64,000 bases of DNA from Spirodela intermedia (taxonomy: Eukaryota > Streptophyta > Magnoliopsida > Alismatales > Araceae): assembly GCA_902729315.2 (NCBI GenBank), contig LR746270.1, forward strand, positions 7,387,221 through 7,451,220. Direction: 5' to 3'. The notes under the pieces are model-generated. The model saw only the letters and a program-made list of their open reading frames with translations, was not told the origin of the DNA and made no database searches. Positions within the stretch are counted from its first letter, which is position 1, and each line of letters opens with the position of its first letter. Below, piece after piece: positions 1-12,000 of this stretch. The position numbers were made by a program, and so were the translations under genes.

Positions 1-197
1 GCAACCCTCTATGTTTTATATTTATGCAGTTGACATCTTACAGAGAAAGAATTTGTTATCTCTCTCTCTACCCCATAGGATTTTGGTGCCATTGAAAACT
101 TGACGAGGACCTAATCGCAATTAATCCAAATCCCCATTTCCTCCGACGGAAGGGAGATGCCCGGTGCAGCGCAGCCCATCGTCAGTGACAGCGGCGG

Positions 198-234
198 CGT
201 GGAGGAGGAGGAGGAGGAGGAGGAGGAGGAGGAG
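198..234. repeat. GGA trinucleotide microsatellite
   Basis: About twelve tandem GGA units lie about 200 bases upstream of the first gene. Read as protein they give a run of glutamates, which is a by-product of the repeat. The tract falls in the 5' flank of the gene at 441. Confidence 0.8.
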
Positions 235-390
235 GACTGCGGCTGTCGTCAAAAAGGTAGTACGAAAGGAATGGGTGCTCTCCGGCGGAGATGCTTCGCG
301 TCTCCACGCGACCTGACCCCTCCGGCGAAGCAAGAATCCCCACCTAACATCCACTGTTACACAGAGGAGAGGAAGGCCCCTCCCCCTCCC

Positions 391-398
391 CTATAAAG
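391..398 (+). promoter_or_regulatory. TATA box of the small gene at 441
   Basis: CTATAAAG follows a pyrimidine-rich, C-rich stretch and lies about 50 bases before the ATG at 441. That spacing would put transcription start near 420-425 and leave a leader of about 20 bases. This is inferred from sequence and spacing only. Confidence 0.6.
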
Positions 399-440
399 AA
401 GGACCATCGTCTGTCTTCCCGCTCGGAGCTTCTTACGGGA

Positions 441-866
441 ATGGGGATGGAAGGAGGAGAGGCCGCCGGCGCGAAGAATGCGGCGAGCCTCTTCAGCCGC
501 ATCTACGCCTTCTTCTTCCACAAGCAGAACTTCGCCCTCCACGGCACCAAGCTCCTCGCCGTCCGCCGCGCTAGGGCCGACGGAGGCGCCCCGGCCGTGA
601 TCATCGTCCCCGTGGAGGACGCCCCCCCCGCCACCGCCACCGCCACCGCCACCGGCGCCGTACGGAAGATCACCTTGAATAGCGTCACGCTTGGTGGCGA
701 AAGCCGCCAGGAGGCCCCCTCCACCACCACCACCGCCACCACTGCCGCGGACATCAACGAGAGGTCCAGCGAGTACATCAAGAAGTGGAAGGAGGCCCGC
801 CGGATGGGCTCCGGCGCCGCCCGCCCCTCCTCCCTCTCCGCCCCATCGATCAAATTCCGCGCCTAA
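441..866 (+). CDS. Small uncharacterised plant protein, DUF761-like tail
   Basis: Intronless, GC-rich reading frame of 141 residues. The N-terminal third (SLFSRIYAFFFHKQNFALHG) is aromatic and basic. The middle is low-complexity Ala/Thr/Pro. Residues about 106-121 read ADINERSSEYIKKWKE, which resembles the short C-terminal D-I-N-x-R-x-x-x-Y/F-I motif of plant DUF761-type proteins (cotton-fibre or stress-related family). The ATG at 441 has G at -3 and G at +4 and follows a TATA box at a sensible distance; a second ATG at 447 is also possible. Codon GC content is far above the flanking DNA. No enzymatic domain, signal peptide or membrane segment is evident. The frame looks real from its composition, stop and promoter. 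The family assignment is tentative and the function unknown. Confidence 0.65.
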   Translation: MGMEGGEAAGAKNAASLFSRIYAFFFHKQNFALHGTKLLAVRRARADGGAPAVIIVPVEDAPPATATATATGAVRKITLNSVTLGGESRQEAPSTTTTATTAADINERSSEYIKKWKEARRMGSGAARPSSLSAPSIKFRA

Positions 867-1022
867 TCCTGCTAAAAATAGTATCTCCCATAACTTCACC
901 ACCACCGTAGTAACTTTAATTTTGTTCCACCTAAGTAATTCCGAAAATGAATAATCTTCCCATCTTCTCAAACCCCTGAGCTCTTCTCCAACGGTCGGCC
1001 ATCACCACCGAGGGCTCATCAA
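867..1022. other. 3' flank of the small gene
   Basis: AT-rich sequence directly after the stop codon, with an AATAAT-type possible poly(A) signal at about 949-954. No coding signal is seen. Confidence 0.35.
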
Positions 1023-1401
1023 GTCAACGCCCCCCCCGACTGCCGTCTTGTTCTCCTCTTCTCTGTGGAACTGCTGGGCGGCAGTTGACCGCCGTGAGCA
1101 CAGGTGCAGCTGGGTCTCTACGGGAAGTTGACCAACTTCTTTTTAAAAGTCGTTAAGAGTGTGGAGGCAAAATCCCAAAGTATAAAGAGAAAACAAGGAA
1201 AGCAAAATCATCTCCCAAAAGATGGGAAGCCTGATTTGTCTCCCCTCCCAGTCTTGTGGACGGGAAGCTTCATCTTTTCTCAAGTTGACCTCGATCCGGC
1301 CCCTCGATCAATCTACCTTGAGACCAGCTGGAATGGTTCCTAAGGCCTTGACTGGTCAATCGTGATCTGGAATGGTCAACTCCTATGCCTCCCCAGTTGA
1401 C
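1023..1401. promoter_or_regulatory. Cluster of W-box cores (TTGAC/GTCAA)
   Basis: Eight copies of the WRKY-binding core lie in 379 bases: GTCAA at 1023, TTGAC at 1085, 1128, 1285 and 1348, GTCAA at 1355 and 1375, and TTGAC at 1397. Four of these extend to GTTGAC. The copy at 1128 sits in the imperfect palindrome GAAGTTGACCAACTTC. Fewer than one copy would be expected by chance in this length. The cluster lies between the small gene's end and GSH2, about 1.5 kb upstream of the GSH2 TATA box, so the gene it would regulate is not established. Confidence 0.45.
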
Positions 1402-1589
1402 AGTTATTGGGGCAGGTAGCTTTCTCTACGGGAGCACCACCACCAGCTTTGTGCGACCAAGACCGAAAAAAGCGTGGTGAGACGACCTTATCAACAACGT
1501 TTAGGTGCGACACAATACCCCCTTAGGTGCATACATGCATGCATGCATGCATACATACATAAATAGACAAGTTGGCATGACATAGCACA

Positions 1590-2106
1590 GATGTGGCACA
1601 TAGACATGTAAGTGTATGATGTTAACAAGCAAACTTACATTGAGTTGATAGAGGAACTGGACATGGCATGCGTAGAATAGTAAGACTTAAGTGGGCGACA
1701 CCACATCTATGAGTCAAAGCAAAGATCATATGGACCAGGTGTGAACCTTGATAGTGTAGTATGACCATGTAGAGTATGTAGGCTTGTTGGCATACATGCT
1801 AAGGATGATAGAGAATTATATGCACATAGGGCTTATGTGCAGAGATGTGGCACACATAGACACACGTTGTGTGCATGCGAGTGTGTGATGTCAATAGGCA
1901 AAATTCCATTGAGTTCATAGAGGGATGGGCATGGCATGTGGAGAAGAGTTAGGACTTAAGTGGACAGAGGAGGCACACACAAGTTAAGTGGGTTTTAACA
2001 CCACATGTGAGTCAGAGCAAAGATCACATGGACCAGGTGTGAACCTTGATAGTGTAATATACTCATGTAGAGCGTGTAGGCTCATATGCATGCATGCTAA
2101 GGATGA
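1590..2106. repeat. Diverged tandem duplication of about 220-260 bp
   Basis: Copy 1 (1590-1808) and copy 2 (1844-2106) both begin GATGTGGCACA and share blocks such as ACCAGGTGTGAACCTTGATA, ending in GCTAAGGATGA. Copy 2 carries an insertion of roughly 35 bases in the middle. A TGCA-rich microsatellite (about 1528-1560) precedes the array. No coding potential is seen. Confidence 0.8.
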
Positions 2107-2860
2107 CATACAATCATATGAATAAATGCTAAGGATTGTCTGTGGGAACCTCAGAAGTTGTGGCATCGAATACCACCATGCCATGAATGTAGTATTAGTA
2201 TGGTGACAACAAACAACACAAGCGCCCACACGAGCAACATAGCAGCAATAACACCATGCAGGTGACACACACATACACACATGCACACACTAAGGAAAAT
2301 GACCTTTTTGTAAAAATAATAAATAAATAAATAATAAAAATAAAATAACAATAATAGATAAATACAAATAATCTTGGAAGAATAAAAATTAAAAAATTAC
2401 CATATCATGGAAGAATTATCTTCTAAAAGGGATAAACATTCCATTTTTGTGATTATTGTCTTTTAAAAATGCATGCGTTCCATTGTGTGCGTGTGTGTGT
2501 GGTGGATGGTCTTGTGGCGTGAGATGAGTGAGTGCAACTAGGAGCCTACTTGCGTGGTCCTCGTGGGACGCTTTAGAAAACCAAAGGTTCCCCCCCGTTG
2601 ATTGTGCTCCAGATGCCCCCCCCGGGTCGGATGTGGACCCGAAGCCGGATTCGAATAACGCAACCCTCGGTGGGACCCCCAACGGTCACCTACAGTCAAT
2701 CCAGAGGGCTGCATTTCGATGCGCACACACAAGTGCGAGACGCGCCAGGGGCCCACCAAAGCAAAAAGGTCTCAGGAAAAAGAATGATCGTTACTGGTCG
2801 TGCTGATGTGGCGTGCAAATCGATTCGTATTAAAGAAGGACCGTCGTTGTTGCTCTGGAG
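2107..2860. other. Intergenic DNA upstream of GSH2
   Basis: An AT-rich stretch (about 2305-2410, AATA-type simple sequence) passes at about 2470 into a (GT)n tract and then a GC-rich, C-tract-bearing proximal promoter region (2540-2860). The short open frames on both strands here lack any recognisable domain. Confidence 0.5.
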
Positions 2861-2867
2861 CCGGGGG

Positions 2868-2876
2868 TATATATTT
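2868..2876 (+). promoter_or_regulatory. TATA box of GSH2
   Basis: TATATATTT is embedded in GC-rich DNA. A start of transcription 30-35 bases downstream would fall near 2898-2905, just before an in-frame ATG at 2908 and 170 bases before the conserved-region ATG at 3073. It therefore bears directly on which start codon is used. Confidence 0.6.
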
Positions 2877-2907
2877 CCTGGAGGTGGCGGGGAGGAGGGA
2901 GAAGCAT

Positions 2908-3072
2908 ATGGGGAGGGTTGTTGTCGTCTGGTCGTTTTCTCCATCTCCGACCGTTCTCTCCGATCCCGCCGCCGCATCATCAAGTAGCCTCCTCCGCAGG
3001 GCCGGCGGCGTCAAGACCGCCCACTTCCATTCCCAGCCTTGCCGCAGGGAACGCCGCGCCCGACCGGTGGCC
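2908..3072 (+). other. GSH2: Possible plastid leader extension of GSH2
   Basis: An ATG at 2908 is in frame with the 3073 start and adds 55 residues. They are rich in Ser, Arg and Val, with one acidic residue, and end in a basic stretch (CRRERRARPVA) before the conserved Met, which is plastid transit-peptide character. The context at 2908 is weak (C at -3, G at +4), while 3073 has G at -3. A transcript starting close to 2900 could therefore give both forms by leaky scanning. Confidence 0.45.
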
Positions 3073-6000
3073 ATGTCCAGCGCCGCCGGGTCCTCGTCGT
3101 CGTCGCCTTGTCCCCCCGCGGTCCTCGCTGAGGCTGGGGAGACGGGGGGTCGCGAGGAGAGATGTGCGTCCAGGTCCGTGTCGGATGCCATTGTTGGTGA
3201 CATCCCTGCGGGGCTGCTGCCGGAGATCCTCTCGGAGGCTCTGGTGTGGAGCGCCCTTCACGGGCTGGTCGTCGGCGACAGGAACGTGCCGGTCAGTGGA
3301 TATTCTCTGTCCTGTCAAAATAGGTGAAAATGTGGTTTTCCTTTTTCGGAACTTGACTTTGATGATGATCCTCGCTTTGTCGTCGAAAGATTGCCCTGTG
3401 AAGCTGAACGCTAGAATTTTCCTTTTTCTAGCTGACAGTTGCTTTTTTCCTTTTTTTTTGAAACTCCCTCCCATATGATTCCTGTCGGGGGATAATTTCC
3501 TTCCCCGCAAAGGTCGGGGTACTTGCCTTTATTTGGTAAGCGGGAGATTCTGAGGCTCATCCTCGTTGCGACATGCCCTCTCTAACAGGGAAAAATGAGG
3601 CACTTCCGACTGAAATTTTAACATGGTTAAAGAGCCACGCCGGAAATTTCTGGCGGGTCATTCTGCGAATTCTCAAGAATCAGATGACGATTGTTGCTTA
3701 TTTTCAACCTGAGGAAATACATTTCTGTTCCACTGGTGGCGAAGATGTTAAAGGACCAGAATCTAGGAATGGTAGACAAGAGAGTTACTGGTACCCGACT
3801 GCTAAAATAAAAGACTGTGGCATCCACAGACATTGATGTCTGACCTTGAAGTGTAAAGAATCCCCTTTATAATATAGATGACTATAGATTATAATTCTCC
3901 TCCTTGAGGAAGAGAAACGAAACGCATTAATTGATGCAAGGACGGTGAGCAGTGCCAAGGCTTGAATTCAAAAGGTACCGGTTATTCTGCTAATCAATCT
4001 GATTTAACAGACAAACATGAAGATTGGATGCAACCTGAAAATTTAAGAGGCTGTTGATAGTAAAAGGGAGAAATAAGGGTAGCACAATCATTGGTAAGGT
4101 CAGTTCTCGTTCCATCCCCGCTATCCTTGTTGGTTTCAAACACCAACACTAGTAAGGATCAGAGATGATAACTCCCGGTTATGCTTCCAGCCACTAGCTT
4201 GATTTCCTATGCGGAGGACCAGCACATGTGGCACAAGAAGCATCCTATTGAATAACCGTCTAAAGGTGATTACTGGACTCTTCTCAATTAAAGATAAGGA
4301 AAGACGGGAGTCTTGGGCCATATGCCTTCACATGTTGGGTGCACGAGAGTAAGTCCTGTGGTAATCTCTCAAAGGACAAACTCTGATCAAAGATATTATT
4401 CCTTAATATCAGAGGGGATTTAATTGCTTAAGTGAGTTACTTTTTGGGGGAAAAATAAAGTAAATCGAACATGGAGATGACTAAACACTGTACCTTAGCA
4501 GAGATACCCAAGATTAATCATCGATTCACGTTGAGAAACTGTCAGGATGAGATGGGCCGACCATAGATTGTCAGATTCTTGGTCTCCCTAAATGCAATGT
4601 TATTGATGCTGCGTTATGTCGACTAGTTTTTCCCTGGGTACCAGCATATTACGCGTTATAGATGCAAATTGAGCTGAAGGGCAAACCCATTGAGAAACTG
4701 GGGAAGATTAAAAATAGATTTCTTGTCCGGTGGATTATGCACTATATCCTAATATAGATACCCATGGTTAATTAAGGATTCACATTGAGAAACTGTCAGT
4801 GGAGCATGCACTGTACCTTAGTAGAGATACACATGATTAATTAGGGATTCACATTGAGAAACTTCAGTGGATTATGCACTGGACCTTAGTAGAGATACCC
4901 ATCATTAATTACGGATTCACGTTGAGAAACTGTCAGGATACGATGGGCCGACCATAGATATTCAGATTCTTGGTCTCCCTAAATGCAATTTCATTGATGC
5001 TGCGTTATGTTGACTAGTTTTTCTCTGAGTATCAGCATATTACGCGTTATAGATGTAAATTGAGCTGAAACGGAAACGAAGATCATAAACAACCTGAGTA
5101 GCAAGGAAAAAATCCATGCCAGATTTTGAACATCCGCCGTCAGTTTGCTTCTGGGTTTCGTATGACTCATATTCAGCGGGACCAACAGCAATTAATATTC
5201 ATTGTCTTGATACAAGATTACGGTCAGTTCCATTGGCTAAAAGTTAACTCAATCCTTTGATACCCTAACAAGCGTTCAAACAGAACTTGTTCATAATAAA
5301 CGGTGTGCAATACATATTACCTATTACCATCGTTATTCATACAAGACAGGAGCTGGCGCCATGAATCTGAAAGTTTCTGAATTTCAAACCGTTGTCTATA
5401 TTGTTTCTTTATTTTCGTTCATTCTTTTCTGTTAGATCTTAAAAAATGATTTGCTCTACTTTTCATTCAATGTAAAGTACTAAAGAACAAGGTTCATTAA
5501 AGAAAGACCAACCATCTGTCCCAAGGGAAGCGCAATTTTAAGTTGGGTAATCCTTCCAACTTTTAAATTGTCTACTGTTTTTCCGATCTTAAGGGCTTTA
5601 AATCTCTCTTAAACTTTTCTAATTTGGAGGGATTTGCTGGGCAACGAACTCCAAACCTATGAGAATTTCACCCGAACCCTTCCACATCTACAGGTGATGA
5701 ATAGCTTAGTTCTATATCCACCAAAATTACAGTAGCGAAAGGCGAGTATTCGTGTCCTATTTCACTGAAATGAAGTTAAGCATTAGTAGCTTATTATTCA
5801 CCAGAACCCGAAAACCATAATATCTTCAAATGTCGGAAAACCCAAATCTTGAAAGGAAAATCTATTCCTTTTAAAATTTTCTACTTTTTTTCCTTTAGTA
5901 GCCATAGATATATAGCCACAAGACATGTCGTTAACTTGACAAATTATGACGTCACAGATTGTGATTCATATTAAATGAAGTATATAATGAGCGATCTCCA

Positions 6001-9000
6001 TAGAGAAAGTGTTGCGTCCAATTATTTAAGATAAACCAGGAGATTTTGGGCAACAAGGTGGAATTTCGTGGCTTTTGCTATGTACTCAAGACACCACAAG
6101 GTGTGCATTTGAAAGACTACCAATGATCATGAAGTTGGACTCCAGCTCCATGTGTTTCCTCCTCAAATTCCAATTTTATATTTCACACATTACAGTACCT
6201 AAAACATCCTTGAAAATCAAATGCAGCATAAAATGTCCAACGGCAGGGTTCTATATGCAACAAAGTAAAGAGCATGAAGGTTTGTATCCGCTCAGACCAA
6301 CCAAGTTTTGCCCAGGAGGTTGCATTATTTCTGCTTTAAGTAGCTTTCAGCCTTTTCTCTTTGAAGCATAGACACTTCCCTCTAATCTTTCAGTCAAAAC
6401 ATTTTGAGGTTGGAAAATTGTTCCATGTATTTACCTTAAATGTGTTCTGATCAGAAATTGTTCCATTTTGGGATTTATTTCTGTAAAATTTGCGTTTATG
6501 TATCAGGAAGCAGTAACATAAATGGGAAAGGATCACAAAATTGACAAGATGTCCTGTAGGAACGAATGACTTCGAATCTGAGAGGGAAATCACAGAGTAA
6601 TGACGAAAGGCCTTCATGTGGAGACCATTTGAAAGCTCATTGAACATCAGATACCTGTGTTCCATGCCTACTGCAACAAATCAAATATTGATTAAAAAAA
6701 TAGCTTGGTTCCCGATCAGGCATAGACCATAACATTCACATTTATCCTTCCTCGATTGCAACTTCAGACAGCACTCTACTCCCAACCTCTTTGCCAGCTG
6801 TCTAGGATAATTTATGCATTCTTGAAAAAGAAAATCTGGCTTTGACATGGCAGCCAATTGATGAGGATTCATGCCAAGTCTCCTGATACGAGGCAAAATC
6901 AGGGAATTATCTGCCACTTGATTCAAAAATGAGGACTTAGAAACTGGTTCTGTAATACTTTGGGAACAATATCACTCTCTCTTACTACTTTGGACTATCT
7001 CTTAGCATGCACAATGGCCCTTTCCCCTGTGGATTTCTCTTTCCCCCCTAAGGTTTTTCACTCTACCTGAATCGGCAGTCTCCCATTATGATGAAATGGA
7101 TATGCAATGTTACGATTTAAAACTTGAGTCACTGTAGAAAATTTTCTATCAATATGACATCGAGTGGTAATTAGTTTCAAACTATGCCACTTTATAATTA
7201 GCAAAAACCAAATGAGGCATACACACTATCTGTCATGCATCAGATTTTTCTTTGTGAAAGCTTTAGGAAGAAAGAATCTCTGCCTGTTGATTCATTTTCT
7301 GTCCAGGTGCATCGATCATGCTAAAACAAACGGACTAATCTAATCAATCTAGTTATTTTTTCCTTCTTTCTGATCATTCACGTTATCCGAGTCTCTTTAA
7401 AAAACATCTTATAATATCAAGTGGAGAACATTTTCCTGTCAGTCTTTTTCCTAACCCGACCCTTGACAGTCCCTACTAGATCTCTGTTTGGTGTGAGGTA
7501 AATAAAATAACCACTTACCAGGTTGATTTGGTTATCAACCTTGTTCTCGCATTCAATAGTCTCCTTGCTTTCTAAGACAATGATAAGTGTAAAGTGGTGA
7601 AGCCTATCATTAGAAATTCCTATTAATAATGGTTGGCCATTCTGAGTACCTGTCAACTTAGACTACTCCAAATTTTATTTCCTTCTCACTTAATGTTTTG
7701 TCCTTGAACTCAAATTAGATTGGATTTCGCTTTGCTGGGAGTCTCCTGAACCATTGTGGGGTCCCAAGTTCTCAGTTGTCGGATCTGCATCTCATAATTT
7801 CACATCCTGAGGACTTCGAGATTTTATTATCAATGCACTCTGGAGGAGCCTTGGCAGAATTTTTGTCTATCTCCTTGAAGTCATTGATGCTCTTCTTGTA
7901 TCTTTGTGTCTTCCAAAATATAGACTAAATAAACTTTTCTGTACAACGTGGATCATTGTATTCAATTCGGTTCATTGAAGTCAATGTGGGATTTAACTTT
8001 GCACCATATTCACCCTTCCCATGCGGAGCCATGACTCATAATCTATCAAATTCAATTACTGTCTATTTTTTTCTGGTACTCTTTTCAAGCTCATCTCAAG
8101 CCCGACAGAGATAGTATTTTTCCATATTTTTTGTTCTTATTATGTCACTTTGATGTAATAGGGAATAATCTTTTTCCTTAAGTGAGAGGTGAGAGATACA
8201 GCTGAGTTAAGACATTTACTTGGAAAGGAAATATCTGTATTTTGTTATGAGATGTGTGTCTGCACAGTATGTCTGAGGTTTTTCTATCCCTCAATTTATT
8301 TTATCTTTTTTATTCTCTCCATCTTTTATGGACTACAAGGAGACTCATCATTTATACTCCTGGACAGTCCAGCCTCTGTCCCTAACATGTGGTAGACACT
8401 ACAATGTATACGGGTTGTTGTCAGTTCCAGTTCTATTTTTTGGTTGGAATCTTTCTCCAGATTTTGGTTGGAAGTTTGCATTTAAAATTAAAGATCTATG
8501 CCTGCTTTTACTGTGAGGGATTTGAGCTTAGTTACTGAAGCATCAGTTGTAAAAAAATCATGATGGGAACTGATTCTTCGGTGGTTTCTAATTTGAAGTG
8601 CTCGTACCTACCTCTAAAGTTTAGAACCACAGTCATCTGCTAACAACTTATTTTGTTCTTCATCTAATTCAAAATATGTCTAATTGATTTGCAGCGATCA
8701 GGGAACATCCCTGGTGTAGGCATGGTTCATGCTCCATTTGCTTTGCTGCCTGTCTCATTTCCAAAAAGTCTCTGGAGGCAAGCATGTGAATTGGCTCCCA
8801 TTTTCAACGAGCTTGTGGATCGTGTCAGCTTGGATAGCAAGTTTTTACAAGAATCACTGTTCAGGTTACCCTTTCGTCTATGTTTCTCTTTCTTCTATAG
8901 ACCTTAGAAAACCAGTGTGTTATTTTTACATATTGTACGCATAACATTTGTTTCTTTAACATTGACCGATCTGAAAAGAATCTTTTACTGAAGCTTAAAA

Positions 9001-12000
9001 ATCCTCTCTAAAAAGAGATGACTTCGTTTCTCTTTGGAGTCTAGAGTAGAGACAACATTCATGAGTAGGTGATCTTTTACAGGAACTTTCCGAAGAATAT
9101 TTAAATTTTAGATTGAAAGCTTTTCGTTTTACATTAATCCTTCCGCCACTTGTTTACCGTTCATCTAATAGAGAAGTTCCCTTTATTGCAATGTATGAAA
9201 TTTTCTTTGGGGTCTGTGTTTTGAATCAAATAATCCTCTCTAAAAACTGCCGAAGCTGTTTAAATTCCTAAAACATTGCCTCCAAGAGTTTTAAATCTTT
9301 TGTTGTATGCTGTCTTGCTACTTGTGTATTTGATTATTTGATTCCAACGACCAGATGAACTTTTAGAACTTCTTGCTCAGGAAATCAATCCTAGGCCTTC
9401 TGTGCATGGAAAGTTAAACGTTTACCATTTCTTAACTAACAAGATGGGAACGCTATTACAAAATTAGATGCTGTGAGAACGTTTCTGCAAATTGGGGATA
9501 TCAATGATATGTGATAAGGAATTATGCACCATTTACTGCATGCTCTGTGTCGTTCACCGTCAGGAATTTCGCTCCAGTGTCCGAATTCAATCGTTCTTAC
9601 TTATTAGAAGTATAAATAGACTAATGGAGGCGGAGTGGGAAAGAAGAGGGAGATCCAAAGGCTCTAGCAGCTTATCGTATCATAACAGATGAATGAATTC
9701 GTCCGTTTGGTTTCTCAAGGTTATGCCCAATTTGCTGAGTGAATGTTAGGACCTTAATAAGTATGGGGAGAGTCCTTGCATTCTTGGTAAGGTGGATCAG
9801 TCATTAGAGAATGTATTCAGTGGATGTACATTATTGCTAGTTATTGGACAGAAACTACACAATGAAAATGCTACTTCACCGAATCTCTGTAAAGTAATTG
9901 AAGAAATATAATTGTGCTTCTATTGGCAAGGGGTGCCTAACAAGAATCAATAAGTATAATGGTTTAACTTCCAATGGACCTTTTGGGAAAAGGTCTAATG
10001 TGGGAAAAAACCAGCTGTTTCTAAGACCAGTGCTCATGCAACAGTGTTGATTTGGGTGTTGGGCACTTGAAGACCAAATTGCTCATGAGCGAGCCTAGAG
10101 TATTGGAAAGTAGTGGGGGCAATGGGGAACTCTTAAAGCGTGTATCCATGATGTCGATTCTGATGCCTAACCAGCTACAGAGTACTGTGCTGTCTGGAAT
10201 GCGTTCGGTCTTGAATTGTATCGGGTGTTACACTACTCTAATTAGAAGGTAATAATTCCCTCACTGAAAGAAGAGTGCTCCTTATCCATGGTAAAACACT
10301 TAAAAAGGTAGTGTGGGGATCAACTTGTGGCGTTGTATATGATAAATAGATGAAGGGGGCTGATCCCAGCGAAATCAAGTCTCTGCTATGGCTCAATGCC
10401 CTAACAACTCCGATCTTCCTTTTCGAATCTGCTACTTTTTTGCTAATTGGACCCCAAACACTTGCTTAGATTGACGTTTAATGACCGATCTGATAGCTTT
10501 TCAGAGTGCAATGGGCTCAGTGTTGTGCCATTGTTTTCCAAGGTTTCAGAAGGTTTTCTTTTCAGCGTGTTAAACGTGGTTCCTTTTTTCACGTGTACAT
10601 GGTCCTGAGAATCAGAGTAGTTTACTAGATTTGTCAGGTATGACCTTATCTAGACAAGGATTGGATTTGCTTGATAAGACTACTGGAGAGATGGTTGGAA
10701 GAGGTAATAAATTGTTATTATTACAAGTTATAGTATGCATAATTATGTTTATTTAAAAGGTTACCTATGAATTTTTTGAAAGAAAAATTACTACACAAAT
10801 TTTAACTATTGACTTTCTTAAAATTCATCCCCAACCATAGTAGCCAGCCTGACTAGTAATGGTGACAGATAATAGTGACCAGAAGTTGCTCCATGAGGGT
10901 TTTTCTTTCTCTCCTCCCCATCCTTCCTTTTTCTTCTTCTCCTTCTAGCCTTTGCTGCTGAACAGGGCTTCCATTCTCTGTGTAAAACTAGATCCGAACC
11001 ATCCAAAAAGCGGCCAGTATATCTAAAAGTGGTCAATGCCTGGTTGATTGAGCCTATAAGTTGGTTGATTTGGTATGATTTGACTTTGCAGATTGTTCAA
11101 TAACTTCTTTCGCATTTTTCTTAGTTATAGTTGTTTTCACAGTTCAAAGTTTCTAGCCCTTTGCATCCAAATTCTATGTTTGACCAATAAAATTCTGGGT
11201 TAGAATATCTGGTTGACAAGATAGAGAGGTTTTACATTAGTTAATGTTTCCCGTCAGGTTGTCATTTCCTGATAAAACCACCCTCATGTTGATTGCTTAT
11301 TTGAAACTGCTTTAACAAGGTGGATATGTAGATATTGCCCTAAAAATTAATGATTTCATGATATCTCTTCCTGTTAATTTTGTGACTGTATCATCGTCTA
11401 AATGAGAAGTTGATTTCGGTCATAAACATTTTGTGTTCCATATTCTGAAATAGGAAACCCACTATATTATGAGCAAAGCCCAATGTCTTGCTTATAGTGT
11501 ATTGTATGTGTTATGTCTAATTTCTATTGTAGAACGAGAGAAGTGGATACTTTCACCGGCAGACTTCTTGACATCCATGCGAAAATGCTGGAATTGAATA
11601 AAACGGAGGTGACTTTTCCTGCTCAACATTTTTTGAAATTTTCATTACACTTCTTATGATGGTCATATTTTGCACCAGAGCTGACCGGTAATTTTTACAT
11701 ATTTTGCACCAGAGCTGACCATTTTTACAATACAGCTTATCAGACAATATGTTCACTCAGTGGAAAAATGATATGGCCTTATTGTTGCATTAGGATATAC
11801 GTTTAGGTTTGCATCGTTCAGATTACATGCTTGATTCTGCAACAAAACGACTTTATCAAATTGAGCTCAATACGATATCTGCTTCATTCCCTGGTCTTGG
11901 TTGCCTTGTCAGTGAGCTCCACAGGTATGGTCGACCAAAACGTACTTTGTTCCATTCTAGACTAATTTGATGTCTCTTCTCACCCATTATCTTGCGAATT

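Noticed and set aside
157-396. Plus frame with a run of glutamates
   Set aside because: Produced by the GGA microsatellite, and it overlaps the TATA box of the next gene.
357-971. Long minus-strand frame, glycine-rich, 204 codons
   Set aside because: It is the complement of the GC-rich 441-866 gene. The Gly runs arise from its Pro/Thr-rich codons, and no domain is present.
8689-8944. Two plus frames continuing past 8864
   Set aside because: The first is GSH2 exon 2 read on into its intron; the second is a shifted frame. A good splice donor lies at 8865.
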